Position numbers and translations under genes: made by a program
NCBI GenBank assembly: GCA_009886115.1
Contig: VFJJ01000026.1
Coordinates: 31,536-95,535 of the forward strand
Reading direction: 5' to 3'
Origin: Actinomycetota bacterium
GTDB taxonomy: Bacteria; Actinomycetota; Acidimicrobiia; IMCC26256; VFJJ01
DNA: 64,000 nt
Part shown: piece after piece, positions 57,078 through 64,000 of the stretch
Position numbering within the stretch: position 1 is the stretch's first letter
Layout of the letters: each line of letters begins with the position of its first letter
Notes under the pieces: model-generated
What the model saw: only the letters and a program-made list of their open reading frames with translations
Databases searched by the model: none
What the model was told of the DNA's origin: nothing

Positions 57078-60000
57078 ATGACGAACATGCGCAGCGACTC
57101 GCCCGAGGCTCAGGGCCTCTATGACCCGCGATTCGAGCACGACTCGTGCGGCGTGTCCTTCGTCGTCGACATGCACGGGCGCCGCACCCACGGAATCGTC
57201 GAGCAGGGCCTTCAAGCGTTGTGCAACCTCGAGCACCGGGGCGCCGCCGGGGCAGAGGTCAACACCGGAGACGGCGCCGGCATCCTCGTGCAGATGCCCG
57301 ATGCGTTCCTCCGCTCGGTCGTCGTGGAGGAGGGACTGGGTTTCGAGCTCCCACCCCTCGGCGAGTACGCGGCCGGGATGTGCTTCTTGCCCCGCGACCC
57401 CGTGCAGGCCGAGGCCACGGAGGCGTTGGTCGAGCACGTCTTCGCCTCCGAAGGGCTGCGGGTCCTCGGATGGCGTGACGTTCCCGTCGACGACCACATG
57501 GTCGGGTACTCGGCGTCGGTCGTGCAGCCCTCGTTCCGGCAGGTCTTCGTGGCCCCGCCCGCCGGGCGTCACGTGCACGGCCTCACCCTCGAACGTCGCG
57601 TCTACATGGCCCGCAAGCGTGCCGGCCACGAGGTGGCCGACGCGTACTTCTCGAGCCTGTCGACGCGCACCCTCGTCTACAAGGGCATGCTCCACGCCCA
57701 CCAGCTGCGTGCGTTCTACCCCGACCTGGCCGACGAGCGGTTCGTATCGGCCCTGGCCCTGGTGCACCAGCGCTTCTCCACGAACACGTTCCCGTCGTGG
57801 CCGCTGGCACATCCGTACCGATACGTCGCGCACAACGGCGAGATCAACACGCTGCAGGGCAACAGGAACTGGATGCGCGCCCGCGAGTCGCTGCTCGAGT
57901 CCGACGTGTTGCCGGGCGATCTCGAGCGGATCTTCCCGATCTGCACGCCCGACGCGTCCGACACGGCGAGCTTCGACGAGGTGCTCGAGCTGCTGCACAT
58001 GGCCGGACGGTCGCTGCCCCATGCCGTGCTCATGATGATCCCCGAGGCCTGGGAGAACCACGAGTCGATCGATCCCGACCGGCGGGCGTTCTACCAATTC
58101 CACTCCTCGATGATGGAGCCATGGGACGGCCCGGCGTCGATCGCGTTCACCGACGGCACGGTCATCGGTGCGGTCCTCGATCGCAACGGTCTGCGCCCGA
58201 GCCGCTACTGGGTCACCGACGACGGTCTGGTCGTGATGGCATCCGAGTCGGGGGTGCTCGACATCCCCACGGCGAAGGTCATCAAGAAGGGCCGGCTGCA
58301 GCCGGGTCGGATGTTCCTCGTCGACACCGAGCTGGGGCGCATCGTCGACGACGACGAGATCAAGGCCGAGCTCGCAGCCGGGCATCCGTACGACTCGTGG
58401 CTCTACGGCGGGCTCGTGCACCTCGACGAGCTCCCGGCGCGACCGCATTTCATCTCGACCCATTCGAGCGTCAACCATCGACAGCAGATCTTCGGCTACA
58501 CGCACGAGGAACTGCGGATCCTCTTGGCCCCCATGGCCCGCACGGGGACCGAGGCCATCGGGTCGATGGGAACCGACACGCCCATCGCCGTGCTCTCCGA
58601 CCGTCCGCGCCTGCTGTTCGACTATTTCTCGCAGCTCTTCGCCCAGGTCACGAATCCTCCGCTCGACGCCATTCGCGAAGAGCTCGTCACCTCGCTCGGC
58701 ACCACGATCGGCCCCGAGGGCAACGTGTTCGAGGCCACCCCGGCATCGTGTCGGCAGCTGGTGCTTCCCTTCCCGATCATCGACAACGACGACCTGGCGA
58801 AGATCGTCCACGTCAACGACGACGGCGACATGCCGGGATTCGAGGCGGCGACGATCTCGGGGCTCTTCGAGGTCGCGCACGGCGGCGACGGTCTGCGCGA
58901 AGCCCTCGACCGGGTGCGGACCGAGGCCAGCGCCGCGATCATGCGGGGCGCCAAGATCCTGGTCCTGTCCGACCGTCATTCCGACGAGCACCACGCACCC
59001 ATCCCGTCGTTGCTGCTCACGGCGGCCGTCCATCATCACCTGATCCGCGAGAAGACCCGTACGAAGGTGGGTCTGGTCGTCGAGGCCGGCGACGCCCGCG
59101 AGGTGCACCACATGGCGCTGCTGGTCGGCTACGGCGCCGGCGCCATCTGCCCGTACCTGGCGTTCGAGTCGATCGAGGACATGATCGGCACGGGGATCAT
59201 CCGCGACGTGCTGCCCGACAAGGCCCTCCGCAACTACATCAAGGCCGCGGGCAAGGGCGTGCTCAAGGTCATGTCGAAGATGGGCATCTCGACCGTGGCC
59301 TCGTATTGCGGGGCCCAGGTGTTCGAGGCCATCGGGCTCGGCAGCGATCTGGTCGACGAGTACTTCACCGGAACCGTGTCACGTCTCGGTGGGATCGGCC
59401 TCGACGAGCTGGCCCGGGAGGTGGCCCGCCGCCACGCGGCGGCGTTCCCCGACCGGGCGAGCGAACGGGCTCACCGCGATCTCGACTACGGCGGCGAGTA
59501 CCAGTGGCGGCGCGAGGGCGAGTACCACCTCTTCAACCCCGACACCGTCTACAAGCTCCAGCACGCCACCCGGACCAAGCAGTACTCGATCTTCAAGGAG
59601 TACACCCGGCTCGTCGACGACCAGTCGAAGCGGCTGGCGACCCTGCGGGGCCTGTTCGAGCTGCGCGAGGGGGTGCGGCCGGCCGTCCCCATCGAGGAGG
59701 TCGAGCCGGTCTCGGCGATCGTCAAGCGGTTCTCGACCGGTGCCATGAGCTACGGCTCGATCTCGAAGGAAGCCCACGAGACGCTGGCCATCGCCATGAA
59801 CCGCATCGGCGGCAAGTCGAACACCGGTGAGGGTGGCGAGGACGCCGATCGCTTCACCCGCGACGACAACGGCGATCTGCGACGGTCGGCCGTCAAGCAG
59901 GTTGCGAGCGGCCGCTTCGGAGTGACGGCCGAGTACCTCACCAACGCCGACGATCTCCAGATCAAGATGGCCCAAGGGGCCAAGCCCGGTGAGGGCGGTC

Positions 60001-61646
60001 AGCTCCCGGGCCACAAGGTGTACCCGTGGATCGCCAAGACCCGTCACTCCACGCCAGGCGTGGGTCTCATCAGCCCGCCGCCGCACCACGACATCTACTC
60101 CATCGAAGACCTGGCCCAGCTCATCCACGACCTGAAGAACGCCAACCCGTCGGCGCGGGTGCACGTGAAGCTCGTGGCCGAGGTGGGTGTGGGCACCGTG
60201 GCCGCCGGGGTCTCCAAGGCCCATGCCGACGTCGTGCTGATCTCGGGCCACGACGGCGGGACGGGCGCCTCGCCGCTCACGTCGCTCAAGCATGCGGGAG
60301 CGCCGTGGGAGCTGGGGCTGGCCGAGACCCAGCAGACCCTGCTGCTCAACAACCTGCGTGACCGCATCGTGGTCCAGACCGACGGGCAGCTCAAGACGGG
60401 GCGCGACGTCGTGATCGCCGCGCTGCTCGGGGCCGAGGAGTTCGGCTTCGCCACCGCGCCCCTCGTCGTGAGCGGCTGCATCATGATGCGGGTCTGTCAT
60501 CTCGACACCTGCCCGGTGGGCGTCGCCACCCAGAACCCCGAGCTGCGCAAGCGCTTCACTGGACGCCCCGAGTTCGTGGTGAACTTCATGGAGTTCATCG
60601 CCGAAGAAGTCCGCGAATACTTGGCGTTGCTGGGTTTCCGGACGATCGAAGAGGCTGTCGGTCACGCCGAGATGCTCGACACCAAGTCGGCGATCACGCA
60701 CTGGAAGGCGAGCGGGCTCGACCTCACGCCCATCCTCGCCATGCCCGAGCCCTTCGAGGGCACGACCCTGTACCGCTCACGGGCTCAAGACCACGGCATC
60801 GACCGGGCGCTCGACAACACGCTCATCCAGCTCTGCGAGGGCGCGCTCATGGATGGTCGACGGGTCACCCTCGAGCTGCCGATCCGCAACGTCAACCGCA
60901 CCGTGGGCACGATGCTGGGCCACGAGGTGACCAAACGCTTCGGTGGTGAAGGTCTCGCCGACGACACGATCCACATCACGTTCACGGGCTCGGCCGGGCA
61001 GTCGTTCGGGGCGTTCATGCCCCGGGGGATCACGCTCGAGCTCGCCGGCGACACCAACGACTACTGCGGCAAGGGTCTCTCGGGGGGCCGGGTCGTGGTG
61101 TACCCACCGGCCGACTCGCCACTCGTGGCCGAGGACAACGTGATCACCGGCAACGTCGCGCTCTATGGCGCCACGTCGGGTGAGGCCTTCTTCCGGGGTC
61201 TGGCGGGCGAGCGGTTCGGGGTCCGCAACTCCGGAGCGACGGCCGTCGTCGAGGGCGTGGGCGACCACGGGTGCGAGTACATGACCGGTGGCCGGGTGGT
61301 CGTGCTCGGGCCGACGGGTCGGAACTTCGGAGCCGGCATGTCGGGCGGGATCGCCTACGTGCACGATCCCCATGGCCATCTGCCCGAGAAGCTCAACAAC
61401 GACATGGTCGAGATCGAGCCGATCGACGACGCCTCGTCCGAGTTCCTTGAGGCGGTGATCGGCCGTCACGTCGAGCTGACCGGCTCGGCGCTCGGGCAGC
61501 GTCTCCTCGAGCGCTGGACGTCGACCGTGTCCGAATTCGTCAAGGTGATGCCCACTGATTACAAGCGGGTGCTCGAGGCGATGCGTGTCGCCGAGGAGCG
61601 GGGCGAATCGATCGAGGTGGCGGTCATGGCCGCTGCCCACGGATAG
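57078..61646 (+). CDS. gltB: Glutamate synthase large subunit
   Basis: [86 protein letters not shown]; 1522 aa. Confidence 0.97.
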   Translation: MTNMRSDSPEAQGLYDPRFEHDSCGVSFVVDMHGRRTHGIVEQGLQALCNLEHRGAAGAEVNTGDGAGILVQMPDAFLRSVVVEEGLGFELPPLGEYAAGMCFLPRDPVQAEATEALVEHVFASEGLRVLGWRDVPVDDHMVGYSASVVQPSFRQVFVAPPAGRHVHGLTLERRVYMARKRAGHEVADAYFSSLSTRTLVYKGMLHAHQLRAFYPDLADERFVSALALVHQRFSTNTFPSWPLAHPYRYVAHNGEINTLQGNRNWMRARESLLESDVLPGDLERIFPICTPDASDTASFDEVLELLHMAGRSLPHAVLMMIPEAWENHESIDPDRRAFYQFHSSMMEPWDGPASIAFTDGTVIGAVLDRNGLRPSRYWVTDDGLVVMASESGVLDIPTAKVIKKGRLQPGRMFLVDTELGRIVDDDEIKAELAAGHPYDSWLYGGLVHLDELPARPHFISTHSSVNHRQQIFGYTHEELRILLAPMARTGTEAIGSMGTDTPIAVLSDRPRLLFDYFSQLFAQVTNPPLDAIREELVTSLGTTIGPEGNVFEATPASCRQLVLPFPIIDNDDLAKIVHVNDDGDMPGFEAATISGLFEVAHGGDGLREALDRVRTEASAAIMRGAKILVLSDRHSDEHHAPIPSLLLTAAVHHHLIREKTRTKVGLVVEAGDAREVHHMALLVGYGAGAICPYLAFESIEDMIGTGIIRDVLPDKALRNYIKAAGKGVLKVMSKMGISTVASYCGAQVFEAIGLGSDLVDEYFTGTVSRLGGIGLDELAREVARRHAAAFPDRASERAHRDLDYGGEYQWRREGEYHLFNPDTVYKLQHATRTKQYSIFKEYTRLVDDQSKRLATLRGLFELREGVRPAVPIEEVEPVSAIVKRFSTGAMSYGSISKEAHETLAIAMNRIGGKSNTGEGGEDADRFTRDDNGDLRRSAVKQVASGRFGVTAEYLTNADDLQIKMAQGAKPGEGGQLPGHKVYPWIAKTRHSTPGVGLISPPPHHDIYSIEDLAQLIHDLKNANPSARVHVKLVAEVGVGTVAAGVSKAHADVVLISGHDGGTGASPLTSLKHAGAPWELGLAETQQTLLLNNLRDRIVVQTDGQLKTGRDVVIAALLGAEEFGFATAPLVVSGCIMMRVCHLDTCPVGVATQNPELRKRFTGRPEFVVNFMEFIAEEVREYLALLGFRTIEEAVGHAEMLDTKSAITHWKASGLDLTPILAMPEPFEGTTLYRSRAQDHGIDRALDNTLIQLCEGALMDGRRVTLELPIRNVNRTVGTMLGHEVTKRFGGEGLADDTIHITFTGSAGQSFGAFMPRGITLELAGDTNDYCGKGLSGGRVVVYPPADSPLVAEDNVITGNVALYGATSGEAFFRGLAGERFGVRNSGATAVVEGVGDHGCEYMTGGRVVVLGPTGRNFGAGMSGGIAYVHDPHGHLPEKLNNDMVEIEPIDDASSEFLEAVIGRHVELTGSALGQRLLERWTSTVSEFVKVMPTDYKRVLEAMRVAEERGESIEVAVMAAAHG

Positions 61647-61663
61647 GCGAGGACCACACACCG

Positions 61664-63133
61664 ATGGGTGAGATCAACGGGTTCCTCACATGGGGGCGCG
61701 AGACGCCGACACGCCGGCCCGTGCCGGTTCGGCTCCGCGACTGGCGCGAGGTCTACGAGCCGTTCGACCGTGAGAAGCTGAACCACCAGGCCGGGCGCTG
61801 CATGGACTGCGGCGTCCCCTTCTGCAACAACGCCTGCCCGCTCGGGAACATCATCCCCGACTGGAACGATCTCGTGTACCGCGACCGTTGGTTCGAGGCC
61901 ATCGAGCGACTCCACGCCACGAACAATTTCCCCGAGTTCACCGGCCGCCTGTGCCCGGCACCGTGTGAAGGCTCGTGCGTGCTGGGCATCAACCAGGATC
62001 CCGTCGCCATCAAGCAGATCGAGGTCGAGATCATCGATCACGCCTGGGAGCACGGCTGGGTCGTGCCGGTGAAGCCGTCGGTGCTCACCGGTAAGCGCGC
62101 CGCGGTGATCGGCTCGGGACCGGCGGGCCTGGCGGCTGCGCAACAGCTCACCCGAGCCGGTCACACCGTGCACGTGTTCGAGCGGGCCGATCGCCTGGGC
62201 GGGTTGCTGCGCTACGGGATTCCCGAGTTCAAGATGGAGAAGCGCCATCTCGATCGGCGGATCGAGCAGATGCGGGCCGAGGGCACGGTCTTCCATGTGA
62301 ATGCCGAGGTCGGCGCGAACGTGCAGATCGACGAGCTCCAGCGGGAGTTCGACGCGTTGGTGCTCGCCGGGGGAGCGACGGCCTGGCGCGACCTCCCCGT
62401 TCCCGGGCGCGAGCTCACCGGCGTGCACCAGGCCATGGAGTACCTGCCGCTGTCGAACCGTGTGCAAGAGGGCGATTACCCGGAGCCCGCCATCTCCGCT
62501 GCCGGCAAGCACGTGGTGGTGATCGGCGGGGGAGACACCGGGGCCGACTGCATCGGTACCGCACACCGCCAAGGAGCCACCACGGTCACGTCGTTCGAGA
62601 TCCTGCCTCAGCCTCCGCTCGCGCGGGCCGAGGCCAATCCCTGGCCGCAGTGGCCGATGCTGTTTCGCACCGCCTCGGCACACGAGGAGGGCGGGACGCG
62701 GACCTACTCGGTCAACACCGAATGCTTCCTGGGCGACGACGGCGACGGTGGCGGGCACGTTCGGGCCCTGCGCTACCACACGGTCGAGCAGAGCGTGGTC
62801 GACGGCCGGATGAGCTTCGAGAAGGTCGAGGGAACCGACACCGAGATCCCGGCCGACCTCGTGCTGCTGGCGATGGGCTTCCTCGGCCCGCAACGAGACG
62901 GGATGCTCACCGAGCTCGGTGTCGCGCTCGATCCCCGGGGCAACGTCGCTCGCGACAGCGACTTCGCCACGTCGGTTCCTTCGGTCTACGCGTGTGGCGA
63001 CATGGGCCGGGGCCAGTCGTTGATCGTCTGGGCGATCGCCGAGGGCCGGTCGTGCGCGGCCAGCGTCGACCGCTTCCTCACCGGTGAGACGTTGCTCCCA
63101 GCGTCGATCACGCCCGATCGCCGTCCCGTGTGA
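61664..63133 (+). CDS. gltD: Glutamate synthase small subunit
   Basis: QAGRCMDCGVPFCNNACPLGNIIPDWNDLVYRDRW, AAVIGSGPAGLAAAQQLTRAGHTVHVFERADRLGGLLRYGIPEFKMEK. Confidence 0.97.
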   Translation: MGEINGFLTWGRETPTRRPVPVRLRDWREVYEPFDREKLNHQAGRCMDCGVPFCNNACPLGNIIPDWNDLVYRDRWFEAIERLHATNNFPEFTGRLCPAPCEGSCVLGINQDPVAIKQIEVEIIDHAWEHGWVVPVKPSVLTGKRAAVIGSGPAGLAAAQQLTRAGHTVHVFERADRLGGLLRYGIPEFKMEKRHLDRRIEQMRAEGTVFHVNAEVGANVQIDELQREFDALVLAGGATAWRDLPVPGRELTGVHQAMEYLPLSNRVQEGDYPEPAISAAGKHVVVIGGGDTGADCIGTAHRQGATTVTSFEILPQPPLARAEANPWPQWPMLFRTASAHEEGGTRTYSVNTECFLGDDGDGGGHVRALRYHTVEQSVVDGRMSFEKVEGTDTEIPADLVLLAMGFLGPQRDGMLTELGVALDPRGNVARDSDFATSVPSVYACGDMGRGQSLIVWAIAEGRSCAASVDRFLTGETLLPASITPDRRPV

Positions 63134-63170
63134 ACGAGGCGTCTTCGCTGCAACGCCGTCGAACAGCCGC

Positions 63171-63899
63171 ATGACGCTCACCCAGGGCCTGGTGATCGCG
63201 TTGCTCGCGGCGGTCGCGTCGAGCACCCAGGCCCTCACCGGTTTCGGCTTCGCGCTCTTGATCGTGCCACCGCTCGCCGTTGTGCTGGGCCCCAAGGAGG
63301 CCGTCGTGGTCACGACGCTCCTCGGCACCCTCGTGAACCTGGCTCGCCTGGCGCGAACCGGCCGTCACGTCGATTGGACCACGGCCCGCCGCTTCGTCGC
63401 CGGGTCGCTGGTCGGGCTCCCCATCGGCGCCGTCATTCTCGACCGGGTCGACGAGCGGGTGCTCCAGGCCGTGATCGCGCTGACGGTTGCCGGGTTCGCG
63501 ATTCCCATGGCCCGGGGCGCCGCGCTGCGAACCTCCGGTCTGCTGGCCGACCTCGGAGCCGGCCTCGTGAGCGGGATCGGTAACACGGCCACCGGGATGT
63601 CCGGGCCCCCGCTGGTGATCACGCTGCACGGCCGCGACCTCGAACCCGACCGGTTCCGGGCCACGCTCTCGACGGTCTTCGTGACCATGGGAGCCCTGTC
63701 GTTGGTGCTCTTTGCCCTGGCCGACCGGCTCACCGAGGACCGCTTCGCCGAGGCCGGCGCCGGTCTCCCCGGGCTCGTTGTGGGTTTCACCGTGGGAGAG
63801 CTGGCGTTCCGCCGGGTGAACACCGACCGCTTCAAGCAGCTCGTCGTGGCCATGCTCTTCTTCTCTGCCTGCCTGGCCCTCGCCACCCTGCCCTTCTGA
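63171..63899 (+). CDS. TauE/SafE (TSUP) family membrane permease
   Basis: QALTGFGFALLIVPPLAVVLGPKEAVVVTTLLGTLVNL, SGIGNTATGMSGPPLVI; hydrophobic throughout. Confidence 0.85.
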   Translation: MTLTQGLVIALLAAVASSTQALTGFGFALLIVPPLAVVLGPKEAVVVTTLLGTLVNLARLARTGRHVDWTTARRFVAGSLVGLPIGAVILDRVDERVLQAVIALTVAGFAIPMARGAALRTSGLLADLGAGLVSGIGNTATGMSGPPLVITLHGRDLEPDRFRATLSTVFVTMGALSLVLFALADRLTEDRFAEAGAGLPGLVVGFTVGELAFRRVNTDRFKQLVVAMLFFSACLALATLPF

Positions 63900-63933
63900 C
63901 ATCTCGTACCGACGGCCCTCGCGCTTCGACCGC

Positions 63934-63949
63934 GACGGCGATCGCCGTC
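63934..63949. promoter_or_regulatory. Perfect 16-bp palindrome gacggcgatcgccgtc
   Basis: Downstream of the TSUP gene at the window end; role unknown. Confidence 0.35.
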
Positions 63950-64000
63950 AACCGCTCGTCCTGCGGTGCCGATGATCTCGCCATGCCTCCGACGACGAAC

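Noticed and set aside
56919-59111. 730-aa antisense ORF over gltB
   Set aside because: Shadow ORF opposite strongly conserved gltB; composition typical of the antisense frame
61559-63328. 589-aa antisense ORF over gltD
   Set aside because: Shadow ORF; no recognisable motif and full overlap with gltD
63983-64000. Possible start of a further gene (MPPTTN...)
   Set aside because: Only six codons before the window end; cannot be supported

Overview
This 64 kb window is high-GC, densely coding actinobacterial-type chromosome, possibly Acidimicrobiia-like (inference from style only). I recognised no rRNA, tRNA, CRISPR array or transposase. The backbone is a nucleoside uptake and catabolism region: upp, psuK/psuG-like genes, a BMP-family lipoprotein with an ABC transporter, cdd, deoA, add, punA, two aldehyde dehydrogenases, deoC, a phosphohexomutase, an adenosine-kinase-like PfkB, transaldolase and transketolase. 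Around it are a heterodimeric ABC exporter, a TPP-enzyme/aminotransferase/ALDH operon, glcDEF, a patatin/FtsX/ABC module with two cyclic-nucleotide-binding domains, a SARP-type regulator, fbiC, a pair of Thr-rich surface proteins, and gltBD. The main oddities are: (1) two near-identical ~50 bp perfect or near-perfect palindromes that tightly bracket a single phytanoyl-CoA-dioxygenase-like gene inside the nucleoside cluster; (2) a cNMP-binding patatin next to an ABC ATPase fused to a second cNMP-binding domain; (3) a 14/15 bp tandem repeat abutting the Shine-Dalgarno of the SARP regulator; (4) many short tandem repeats (9, 12, 14/15, 18 bp) both in genes and between genes; (5) a junction near 3.16 kb where the 5' ends of two unrelated genes meet head-on and both 3' parts are missing. 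All product calls are from reading the translated motifs; no database search was run.
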